From: Pallidibacillus pasinlerensis
Lineage (GTDB): Bacteria; Bacillota; Bacilli; Bacillales; Caldibacillaceae
Reading direction: 5' to 3'
DNA length: 42,407 nt
Assembly: GCF_009996845.1 (NCBI RefSeq)
Contig: NZ_JAACYS010000020.1
Span: 1 to 42,407 of the forward strand
The notes under the pieces are model-generated. The model ran no database searches. It saw nothing but the letters and a program-made list of their open reading frames with translations, and was not told the origin of the DNA. Shown here one piece after another: positions 32,523-40,290 of the stretch; the first letter of the stretch is position 1; each line of letters starts with the position of its first letter. A program made the translations under genes and the position numbers.

Positions 32523-33650
32523 TTAAGCATCTATTATTTTTCCGCGAACTACTCTTTTTTGTTTCATTGGGATTTTTAATTCATTACTCATTTTTTTCAA
32601 AAAGCTTATTTCTTTTGCATTAACTAAGGAAATGACCGTTCCTTTTTTACCCATTCTTCCTGTTCGACCTGAACGATGGATATATTGGTTGGTTGTACTT
32701 GGGAAATCATAATGAATGATTAAGTCTACATCTTCAATGTCTAAACCTCGAGCTGCTACATCTGTCGTTAATAGGAACGAAATTTTCCCAGAACGAAAGT
32801 CCTTTATTGCTTGTTTTCGATCCCATTTTTTTGATTCACCGGCAAGAACTGCGACTTTTAAGCCGTGGAATGTCAACTTTATAGCTACTTCTTCTAGTAG
32901 TTCACTATTTTTAATAAAAAGGATAGCTCTACCAGGATTTGTATGGAAAATTTTTCTCACTACATCGATTTTTTCCCTTTGTTCAGAAGGAATATAAAAG
33001 TGTTCCGTGTTTCCCTGTTTTTGAGACTTGTCGATAGAAATATGTACCGGCTCGTTCATTATTGTCTTTGCTCTTTCTTCAGTCTCTTTCGTCATCGTCG
33101 CAGAAAATAACAGGATTTGCCTATCTTTCAAAGTCGATTTAATAGTAGCTTCTACCTGTTGTATATGTTCCTGCCCTAATAATTCATCGGCTTCATCAAT
33201 GACAATCATTTTAACTTGATGCATTTTCATTTTTTTCATTTTAACAAGCTCAAAAATTCTCCCAGGTGTACCGACTGCAATTTGTGGTTTTTCCTTTAAT
33301 TTTTCAATTTGTTTTTTTATGTTTGCTCCACCAATAAAAGCTGCACATTTTAAACTAGTTCCTTTGCTGAATGCTCGAATAACGTCTAAAATTTGCATGG
33401 CTAGTTCTCGAGAGGGAACTAATATTACTGCTTGTAATCCTTTAATCGATTCATCGATTTTTTCCAGAATAGGAATTACATAAGCGAGAGTTTTTCCAGA
33501 ACCAGTTGGTGATTGAGCTATGACGTCTTTCCCTTGTAATATTTGTGGAATTGCCTGCTTTTGAATTGGTGTAGGCTGTTGAAAACCTGAATGCTGCCAA
33601 TTTTCATATATAAAGTTCTTTAAATTTTGTAATTGCAATAAAGTTGTCAT
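32523..33650 (-). CDS. yfmL: DEAD-box RNA helicase, YfmL-like
   Basis: This 375-residue helicase has all the core motifs: the Q motif GFQQPTPIQ, Walker A SPTGSGKT, PSREL, GTPGR, DEAD in IDEADELL, SAT in FSATM, and in the second domain RGLDI and HRSGRTGR. It lacks a C-terminal RNA-binding extension. Length and N-terminus agree with B. subtilis YfmL, a minimal helicase linked to 50S ribosome assembly and cold growth. ATG 33650 is followed by MTTLLQLQNLKNFIYENW. It is monocistronic, with the DUF1292 gene convergent. Confidence 0.9.
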   Translation of the reverse strand: MTTLLQLQNLKNFIYENWQHSGFQQPTPIQKQAIPQILQGKDVIAQSPTGSGKTLAYVIPILEKIDESIKGLQAVILVPSRELAMQILDVIRAFSKGTSLKCAAFIGGANIKKQIEKLKEKPQIAVGTPGRIFELVKMKKMKMHQVKMIVIDEADELLGQEHIQQVEATIKSTLKDRQILLFSATMTKETEERAKTIMNEPVHISIDKSQKQGNTEHFYIPSEQREKIDVVRKIFHTNPGRAILFIKNSELLEEVAIKLTFHGLKVAVLAGESKKWDRKQAIKDFRSGKISFLLTTDVAARGLDIEDVDLIIHYDFPSTTNQYIHRSGRTGRMGKKGTVISLVNAKEISFLKKMSNELKIPMKQKRVVRGKIIDA

Positions 33651-33772
33651 GATTTATCATCCTTTTCAAACGTTCGTCGCTTCATTTTACCCAAATTTAA
33701 ATTGAAATACAAAACAATTATTCTTCAAAATACGTATTCTAAAGGTAGAAAAAAAGAAAAAGGATGGATGTA

Positions 33773-34432
33773 ATGAATTTAATCTTAACTTTAGCTTTAT
33801 TCGTTGCATTTATTTTTCTCTTGATTCAAGGGATTATTTTAGCAAATAAATATGGTTGGTTTAAATTGGAAAATACACCTCTCCTTGTAATATTAGCTTT
33901 AGTATATGAAATGTTTGTACTTTTCATAGGTAGGTGGGTAGGTGAAGGGGGATTGTTGGAAGGTTTAAATTATGTTCGTTTTTGGTTGCATGCACTTGTG
34001 ACACCTTTACTAATTTTATTTTCTTGGAAATCATTATATCGAGCCAGTTTTCATTGGGTGAAAACAGCTTGGTTAAAAATGGTAGTAATTTTATTGACCA
34101 TTGCTTTAATTTGTTATGAACTTGTTACGGGGGTTCTTGGAATTAAATTAGAGCCGAAATGGGAGGCAGAAATATTATTTTACGAAAATGCAACGGAGCA
34201 GAAATTTCCACTTATGATTAGTGTTATTTTCGCTGTTATTGTCATCACAGGCTTTTTACTATGGAGAAAACAAAGATGGCCATGGTTGTTAATGGGTGTG
34301 AGCGTAATGCTGATTGGAAGTTTAACAACAAACTGGTTGAATCTATCAATGTTTATGAATGTGTTTGAATGGATTCTTTTATTTTCTTTATTATGTACGA
34401 AAAAATTCCAGGATCAACTACATAATATTTAG
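33773..34432 (+). CDS. Hypothetical polytopic membrane protein
   Basis: I do not recognise this 219-residue protein. It has about seven hydrophobic segments: an N-terminal one at 3-23, others near 32-53, 69-85, 100-124, 145-163, 169-188 and 195-211. Short loops lie between them, with a charged stretch including EPKWEAEILFYENATEQK between the fourth and fifth. ATG 33773 is chosen because AAAAGG lies nine bases upstream; the ATG at 33764 directly abuts that site. No catalytic motif stands out. The neighbours (a helicase and a decayed MFS gene) give no clue. No clear terminator follows. Confidence 0.75.
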   Translation: MNLILTLALFVAFIFLLIQGIILANKYGWFKLENTPLLVILALVYEMFVLFIGRWVGEGGLLEGLNYVRFWLHALVTPLLILFSWKSLYRASFHWVKTAWLKMVVILLTIALICYELVTGVLGIKLEPKWEAEILFYENATEQKFPLMISVIFAVIVITGFLLWRKQRWPWLLMGVSVMLIGSLTTNWLNLSMFMNVFEWILLFSLLCTKKFQDQLHNI

Positions 34433-34699
34433 ATAAAAAAAGCATGTTGAAACTTATATAAAATCAATCTACATTTCCTGGGAAATTTCGACAAATTTAT
34501 TTCTCGTTAGTCAATGTTTTTATAGAGTGCTGAAATGTATTTTTATTAAAGTATAGACTTTTTCTATTTTTCTTATTGTTTTCGTTTTGTTTTCCAACTA
34601 TACTGATTAATATCGCATTGAAATGTTTGAATAGAACAGTTTTCTACAAAATGCTGCTCTAACATTATGCGAATTTATAGAAAAAAGGTGAGCAGTATA

Positions 34700-35461
34700 A
34701 TGTTTTTTCGGTTACATCGAACAATAAAAATTCGTTTAATAGAATCATTCTTAAGTTCCGCTGTTAGTTTTATAGATGAAAGTTACATCGTTGAAAAGAA
34801 GGAAAAGGAATCAATGGTTAAACATGTTGCACATATGGTGCGGAGTTATCGCCAAGTGTTCCACGATAAATTATTTATTTTATATTCAGTGGCACTTGTA
34901 CTCTTTATGTCATTAGAGTATCAACTAAATAATTATGTCGGTATAAGATTAGAAAACGAAATGCAGAAACAGCCATTTTTAAATTGGGAAATTGATGGAA
35001 TTTTAATGGCAGGGTTGCTTCGGACGGAGAATACGGTATTAGTAGTGTTAATAGCTCTGTTTGTAACTTCAATTGTTACTCGTTTTAAAGATCGACATGT
35101 AATTGTTATCAGTTCTTTCTTTTTTGTTGCTGGTTATGCCTTTATTGCTTATTCGAATTCGATTCCACTTCTCTTTATAGCGATGCTTATCGCGTCTGTT
35201 GCAGAGTTGCTTCGTGTACCAGTGGAACAAAATTATATTGGATCTCTTCCATCGGAACATGCAAGATGTTCATATCTAGCTATAAATGGAATGAGTTTTA
35301 ATCTATCACAGATGATTTGTTCTTTTACTGTCATGATTAGCGCTTATCTTTCAAGTACAGTAAAAGCAATATTGATTGCAATCACTGGATTTATCGGTGT
35401 TGCTATTTTGTTGAAAATTGGTACAGCTTTGGATAAGCGAGTAAAAGAAGTAGAGGAATAA
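34700..35461 (+). pseudogene. MFS transporter with in-frame internal deletion of the N-terminal half
   Basis: The 253-residue frame starts at ATG 34700 behind AAAGGTGAG and reads FFRLHRTIKIRLIESFLSSAVSF, a typical MFS start. It then jumps at once to IDESYIVEKKEKES, which looks like the central cytoplasmic loop. MVRSYRQVFHDKLFILYSVAL and six more hydrophobic segments to the end correspond to the C-terminal half. About 150-170 residues covering helices 1-6 are missing, without a frameshift. The product is unlikely to transport anything. It could be mistaken for a small novel membrane protein, but the clean MFS ends make an internal deletion more plausible. Confidence 0.75.
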
Positions 35462-35482
35462 CAATTTTACTATTAGTAATCC

Positions 35483-35517
35483 AATCCCTTAGTCATTTAT
35501 ACTGAGGGATTTTTTAA
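35483..35517 (+). terminator. Terminator of the truncated MFS gene
   Basis: AATCCCTTAG (35483-35492) pairs with CTGAGGGATT (35502-35511) with one mismatch, followed by TTTTT. Confidence 0.85.
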
Positions 35518-35623
35518 TACTATTAAGATATATTATTTAAGGTATGAATTTATAGATTTTTTAAATAAGTATGACTATAATTAGTTTAATTGTATAATCT
35601 ATCGTTAGCAGGAGGAAGAGGAA

Positions 35624-36496
35624 TTGACAGGAAAACTAAAAATGATTACGACCATGCTTATTTTTGGTAGTATCGGTATATTTGTAAAAAATATTAATCT
35701 ATCATCTAGTGAAATTGCGCTTTTTCGTGGAATTATTGGATGTATTACATTGATTATTGCCGGATTATTAATTAGGAAAGTCGTCCGCTTTCGTACTACA
35801 AAGAAAAATTTAATACTCCTTTGCATATCAGGTGGTGCGCTCGGTTTTAATTGGATGTTTTTATTTGAAGCATATCGACATACTACGATTTCCAATGCAA
35901 CAATCAGTTATTATTTTGCACCTATTTTTGTCATGATTCTAGCACCTTTTATACTTAAGGAAAAAATGACATGGTTTAAAGCGGGAAGTATTGTAGCTGC
36001 AATCATTGGTATCTTTTTAATTGTCGGAACAGAAAATGGTGGTAGCGGAAGTAATCATTTTATTGGTATTATGTTTGGTCTAATAGCCGCAGCCTTTTAT
36101 GCTAGTGTCATGTTAATGAATAAATTTATCAAGAATCTATCAGACCATGAAACTACTGTTGGTCAATTAGGAATGGCATCCCTTGTTATTTTACCGTATG
36201 TTTTATTTACGGAAGGGATAAATATTTTTAATTTGGATGGCCAATCAATACTCCTGATGTTGTTTGTTGGTATTATTCATACTGGTCTTGCTTATATGCT
36301 TTATTTTTCAGCTTTAAAACAGTTGGACGGACAAACAACTGCTCTTTATAGCTATATTGATCCGATCTTTGCTATTGTCTTGTCAGCATTAATATTGAGT
36401 GAGGCATTTACTCTAGTACAAGCACTTGGTGGCTTACTCATATTAGGTGCAACATTTATAAATGAACAAAAAAGTATGAAGGTAGCGAAGGAATAG
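35624..36496 (+). CDS. EamA/DMT-superfamily transporter
   Basis: This 290-residue membrane protein has ten predicted helices arranged as two EamA repeats. The first repeat contains SSSEIALFRGIIGC near residue 27 and FEAYRHTTISNATISYYFAPIFV. The second contains GLAYMLYFSALKQLDGQTTAL and YSYIDPIFAIVLSALILSEA. Such proteins export amino acids, metabolites or drugs, but the substrate is not predictable. TTG 35624 is chosen because GGAGGAAGAGG lies upstream and the N-terminus fits. It is monocistronic; an FNR-like box lies just after it, belonging to the next gene. Confidence 0.88.
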   Translation: MTGKLKMITTMLIFGSIGIFVKNINLSSSEIALFRGIIGCITLIIAGLLIRKVVRFRTTKKNLILLCISGGALGFNWMFLFEAYRHTTISNATISYYFAPIFVMILAPFILKEKMTWFKAGSIVAAIIGIFLIVGTENGGSGSNHFIGIMFGLIAAAFYASVMLMNKFIKNLSDHETTVGQLGMASLVILPYVLFTEGINIFNLDGQSILLMLFVGIIHTGLAYMLYFSALKQLDGQTTALYSYIDPIFAIVLSALILSEAFTLVQALGGLLILGATFINEQKSMKVAKE

Positions 36497-36523
36497 CTGC
36501 TCAACATAAGAGTTGCTATTGAA

Positions 36524-36565
36524 TTGATTTATATCAATTTTTTTGGAAATAGTATCGGGTATAAT
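36524..36565 (+). promoter_or_regulatory. FNR-type box and -10 of the fnr-like gene
   Basis: A perfect TTGAT-N4-ATCAA dyad at 36524-36537 is the classical FNR site. TATAAT lies at 36560-36565. If transcription starts near 36572, the dyad centre falls at about -41.5, the standard position for class II activation. This suggests positive autoregulation by the downstream regulator or control by another FNR. Confidence 0.65.
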
Positions 36566-36596
36566 AAGGTAAAAGATTGAGATAGAGGTGTTTGCA

Positions 36597-37313
36597 TTGG
36601 AAAGTTACCATAATCATTGTTGTAGTCAAAATCATGAAAAGGGCTGCAATCATCAAGACAGATGCATTTCAATCGTACCGATATTTAATCATCTTGAAGA
36701 TGAACAGATGGATGAAATTTTAAATGTTGTGCGTTCGGTGACCTATAAAAAAGGGGAATTTATTTACCGCCAAGGAGAGTCTTCGGATTCGTTATATATT
36801 ATCCATAGTGGTAAAGTACGTATTTATCGTTTATCAGAATCTGGTAAAGAGCAGGTGTTACGTATTTTAAATCCCGGTGATTTTACGGGTGAATTGGCAT
36901 TATTCAAAGAAGGGACTCATGAAACGTACGCAGAAGCGATGGTTGATTCGAGTATTTGTTTAATTAATCGGGATGATTTACAACAGTTTTTAATGAAATA
37001 CCCGAGCATTTCCTTACACATTTTATCTGAGTTCTCAAATCGATTAGAGCAAACAGAAAAACAAACGGCTCGATTTGCTACGGAAAAAGTAGAAACCCGC
37101 ATTGCGTTGTTCTTTGCAGATTGTATGGATAAGGAGAGTAAGTCTAATGCAATTGAACTTCCGATGAGTAGGAAAGACTTGGCATCTTATTTGGGAACAA
37201 CGCCTGAGACGTTAAGTCGGAAGATTACAGAATTAGAAAAGGACGGTTACATAAAGCAAAGATCTAATAAAATAATCGAGATCATCGATTTGGATGAATT
37301 GTTGTTAGTTTGA
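36597..37313 (+). CDS. Crp/Fnr-family regulator with N-terminal cysteine cluster
   Basis: This 238-residue regulator has an N-terminal histidine/cysteine-rich tail with Cys at about 8, 9, 17 and 23 (HNHCCSQNHEKGCNHQDRC). A cyclic-nucleotide-binding-like beta roll follows (about 30-150: GEFIYRQGESSDSLYIIHSG, LNPGDFTGELALF). A long dimerisation helix leads to the HTH at about 190-225 (MSRKDLASYLGTTPETLSRK). Four cysteines placed this way suggest an oxygen-labile Fe-S cluster, as in FNR. TTG 36597 follows AGAGGTG; an in-frame GTG at 36588 lies inside that site. The perfect FNR box upstream fits the prediction. The target genes are not known. Confidence 0.87.
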   Translation: MESYHNHCCSQNHEKGCNHQDRCISIVPIFNHLEDEQMDEILNVVRSVTYKKGEFIYRQGESSDSLYIIHSGKVRIYRLSESGKEQVLRILNPGDFTGELALFKEGTHETYAEAMVDSSICLINRDDLQQFLMKYPSISLHILSEFSNRLEQTEKQTARFATEKVETRIALFFADCMDKESKSNAIELPMSRKDLASYLGTTPETLSRKITELEKDGYIKQRSNKIIEIIDLDELLLV

Positions 37314-37330
37314 GTGGATACTGATATAAG

Positions 37331-37946
37331 CTCGTGGACAAAATGGATAGAAAATTAGTGTGAAATGTCATTGAGAGTGCGTCTCGTGGACAAAACGAGT
37401 AGAAAGTTAGAGTGAAATGTCACCGAGAATGCATCTCGATGACAAATTGGCAGGAAAGTTAGTTAGAAATGTCACCGAGAGTGCGTTTCGAAGACAAACC
37501 GAATGGAAAATGAGCTGGAAATGTCATCGAGAGTGCGTTTCGATGACAAACTGAATGGAAAATGAGCTGGAAATGTCACCGAGAATGCGTCTCGTGGACA
37601 AACCGAATGGAAAGTTAGAGTGAAATGTCACCGAGAGTGCGTTTCGAAGACAAACTGAATGGAAAATGAGCTGGAAATGTCATCGAGAGTGCGTTTCGAT
37701 GACAAACTGAATGGAAAATGAGCTGGAAATGTCATCGAGAGTGCGTCTCGAAGACAAACTGAATGGAAAGTTAGAGTGAAATGTCACCGAGAATGCGTTT
37801 CGATGACAAACTGAATGGAAAATGAGCTGGAAATGTCACCGAGAATGTGTTTCGATGACAAACTGAATGGAAAATGAGTTGGAAATGTCACCGAGAATGC
37901 GTCTCGAAGACAAACCGAATGGAAAGTTAGAGTGAAATGTCACCGA
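37331..37946. repeat. Twelve 52-bp tandem repeats with hairpin potential
   Basis: GACAAA recurs at 37337, 37389, 37441 and so on to 37909, exactly every 52 bases, twelve times without any indel. The intervening sequence is also conserved, with two main variants (ATGAGCTGG and GTTAGAGTG in the middle). Many units contain a dyad such as TGTCATCGA-N9-TCGATGACA (37522-37548), which can extend to an 11-bp stem with a GTGCG or ATGCG loop. There is no ORF across the array. Because the whole unit is conserved, it is not a CRISPR. It lies between the fnr-like gene and the convergent P450-like gene. Confidence 0.93.
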
Positions 37947-38046
37947 TCCCGTCTATAGCCCATCTCTCATGGATAAAACAGTTCATCAATAAGTCTGAAA
38001 TGTCCATGATAAATGTTGAATTAATGTAACCATAATAAAAATAATC

Positions 38047-38076
38047 GGAGCCTCCAAATCCAATGAGGCTCCATTT
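38047..38076. terminator. Terminator of the P450-like gene
   Basis: GGAGCCTC (38047-38054) and GAGGCTCC (38065-38072) form a perfect 8-bp stem with a 10-base loop. ATTTT follows on the plus strand and CGATTATTTTTA on the minus strand. Confidence 0.8.
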
Positions 38077-38085
38077 TCAAATTAT

Positions 38086-39318
38086 TTATTTAACACTTTT
38101 TATATTTTTCAAAATAAGACCCGTTTTTAACATAGTCGGCATTTTTCTTAAGCTATATTCAAAGTCATGATCGCCTACTTCGTAATTCATATTGTAAGTT
38201 AAAAAGTGTAATGTAGTTTTCATTAGGTCTTTTGCAAGTTGTTCCCGAAGCATATTCCAATCATATTCGTGTTCCTTCGGTGTATATGGATCAAATTTAA
38301 TATCTTTATACCGATCTGGCCAGAAAAGGTCTGGATTGTGCCAAATGCGTGGATCATGATTTGTGCCATACATATCAAGTAAAACTAGACTACCTTCAGG
38401 AAATGTGTAACCTTCCCAAGTGAATTCCTTTCGTACCTTTGCACCTAAAAAAGGCTCAAAAGGGAAATAACGTCGTACCTCTTTAACAAACCACTCATCG
38501 TATTGATCAATATCATCAATTTTTCTTTTATATTCCTGGTGTTGAATTGTGGCTAGTGCCTCAAACGTAATAAATGTTGCGTTTGAAACAATCGTTTTTA
38601 AAATATGAATGAGGATATTTGTTGCAACTGATACACTTAATAATTTCTCATCGTGTTGGAAATTGGAAATTTGATTAATCGTACTATTCGGCTCAGGTTT
38701 AATTTCTTCTTTCCAAACTTGAACGAAAACTTCTTGTATCCAGCTTTCCACACGATTTCGAATTCGCTTACTATATCTTGGCTTTAAGCCAACAGTTTCA
38801 AAAGGATCAATTAAGGCAAAAATCTCATCGGCCCGAATTTTTAACTCTTCATCATTAACGGGAATACCGGCCCATTGACATGCAACTTCTGTAAGTAACT
38901 GTTTCATTTCATCAAAAAAGATGATTTGTTCTTGTTTTGTCCAACTAACTAACCGCTCTTGAAATTTTTTCAAATAAAGTGTATTAAGCTCATTGATTCG
39001 AGATGAAGAGAGAAGTTCGTTAAATAATTGTTCCCACTGTTGATCATCCAAATTATGTATCGACATTTTTTCATTCGCATTAGGATTGATTTTTATTTGA
39101 GGTAAAACTTTTAACCGTTCAAATTTTTCCTCATCATAAAAAATCTCGGCAGCTTCTTGTCCACTCATACAAATGACGTTTTTACCGCCTAACTTCGTTT
39201 GAAAAACATCGGTATCTAAATGGTTACATCTATTTTGAACAAACAAATAACCTTCTAACATTAGTTGTATACGATTGTCCCAACCACGATCTTTCGGGAT
39301 TTGTTTTTCAGTACTCAT
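38086..39318 (-). CDS. CYP152-like cytochrome P450 homologue lacking the heme cysteine
   Basis: The 410-residue sequence aligns by eye along its length with B. subtilis CypC (P450BSbeta, a peroxygenase that hydroxylates fatty acids). Conserved pieces include LMLEGYLFVQNRCNHLDTDV, ACQWAGIPV, the K-helix EVRRYFPFEPFLGA and LVLLDMYGTNHDPRIWHNPD. The heme-binding loop, which in CypC reads GGGHAEKGHRCPGE, is replaced by TPKEHEYDWNMLREQLAKD with no cysteine. The substrate-carboxylate Arg-Pro of the I helix is replaced by Lys-Thr, and the HxxxR heme-propionate contact is also gone. The reading frame is unbroken. It is therefore a pseudo-P450 that probably cannot bind heme in the normal way. ATG 39318 follows AAAGGAG. 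Function unknown. Confidence 0.85.
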   Translation of the reverse strand: MSTEKQIPKDRGWDNRIQLMLEGYLFVQNRCNHLDTDVFQTKLGGKNVICMSGQEAAEIFYDEEKFERLKVLPQIKINPNANEKMSIHNLDDQQWEQLFNELLSSSRINELNTLYLKKFQERLVSWTKQEQIIFFDEMKQLLTEVACQWAGIPVNDEELKIRADEIFALIDPFETVGLKPRYSKRIRNRVESWIQEVFVQVWKEEIKPEPNSTINQISNFQHDEKLLSVSVATNILIHILKTIVSNATFITFEALATIQHQEYKRKIDDIDQYDEWFVKEVRRYFPFEPFLGAKVRKEFTWEGYTFPEGSLVLLDMYGTNHDPRIWHNPDLFWPDRYKDIKFDPYTPKEHEYDWNMLREQLAKDLMKTTLHFLTYNMNYEVGDHDFEYSLRKMPTMLKTGLILKNIKSVK

Positions 39319-39441
39319 AAAAATACTCCTTTAAAAAATTTTACTATTTACTTTATTTTAAATTTATTTTTATCCAGACATGTTTTTGCTCTATATAGTT
39401 TACAACTATCCATTATAACCGAAATCAAATGCTTTTCCTAA

Positions 39442-39466
39442 TTAACATTTCATTACGTAATGTTAA
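39442..39466. promoter_or_regulatory. Nested palindromes between divergent P450-like and VanZ genes
   Basis: CATTACGTAATG (39451-39462) is a perfect 12-base palindrome. It overlaps a second inverted repeat, TTAACATT / AATGTTAA (39442-39449 and 39459-39466). The position between divergent genes suits an operator. No regulator gene is adjacent. Confidence 0.45.
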
Positions 39467-39599
39467 CGAGCTTGTAAACTTGTATTTACACTAAATTTTT
39501 TTGTTGTGAAGTGAAAATTGTAATTCAAATGAGAGAATCTCTTGTTATACTAGAAATGGAGTTGAGGAAACATAAATTGTTCGGAAGGGATTTTTATAA

Positions 39600-40184
39600 A
39601 TGGAACAGATTATTGGGTATACTTTTGATATGCTACCGTTTCTTTTGGTAATGCTACCGATTTATGTATTTGTTCGTGGGATTTATCTTTTTCGAAATAA
39701 AAAAGGTCAGTCGATTCAATTGTTGCGTGAATTTGGTCTTCTACTATTTGTTTTATACTTAACAGGTGTAGCATCTCAAACGATTGTACCCGAATTTGTG
39801 ATTATAAACAACAAGTTACAGGCTGTTGATCTTGGCTTTAATCCGGACCGAATAAATCTAGAACCATTTAATAAAATTATAGAGACTCAAATTTTAGTTG
39901 AGAATGGTCACATAAGTTACTTGTTCATTGAAGTATTTGGTAATATTTGCATGTTTATTCCCATCGGTTTTTTCCTCCCATTATTATGGGATAAATTTAA
40001 AAATCCGTTTTTAACTGTTTTTGTATGTTTATTTATTTCTTTCAGTATCGAAACAATTCAGTTGATTTTGCCAAGAGGAACAGATGTAGATGATATTATA
40101 TTAAATACTAGTGGGGGACTAATTGGCTACATTTTATATTCTGTTCAAAAAAGTCGTCTAAAAAACATTACTATCCAAGTTTAA
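39600..40184 (+). CDS. VanZ-like membrane protein
   Basis: This 194-residue protein has about five membrane helices. The VanZ-family core is visible as NLEPFNKI near residue 86, then EVFGNICMFIPIGFFLPLL, FISFSIETIQLILPRGTDVDDIILNTSGGLIGY with conserved Glu and Asp residues, and a short basic tail. VanZ-like proteins are widespread in Firmicutes; the founding member raises teicoplanin resistance, but most members have no assigned role. ATG 39600 follows GGAAGGGA. It is a single gene, with the glycosyltransferase convergent. An envelope-related function is plausible but unproven. Confidence 0.87.
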   Translation: MEQIIGYTFDMLPFLLVMLPIYVFVRGIYLFRNKKGQSIQLLREFGLLLFVLYLTGVASQTIVPEFVIINNKLQAVDLGFNPDRINLEPFNKIIETQILVENGHISYLFIEVFGNICMFIPIGFFLPLLWDKFKNPFLTVFVCLFISFSIETIQLILPRGTDVDDIILNTSGGLIGYILYSVQKSRLKNITIQV

Positions 40185-40290
40185 GAGAAAGTGTATATTA
40201 AGAACGGAACATGGAAGTTTAAAAAAGAACTTCTAATAAAGAAGTAATCTTTGTCTGACTTTCTGCATATTCATTTTTATTAAGGCGTTG

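Noticed and set aside
37331-37946. CRISPR array or coding repeat
   Set aside because: The whole 52-base unit is conserved with no unique spacers, and 52 is not a multiple of three, so frames do not stay open.
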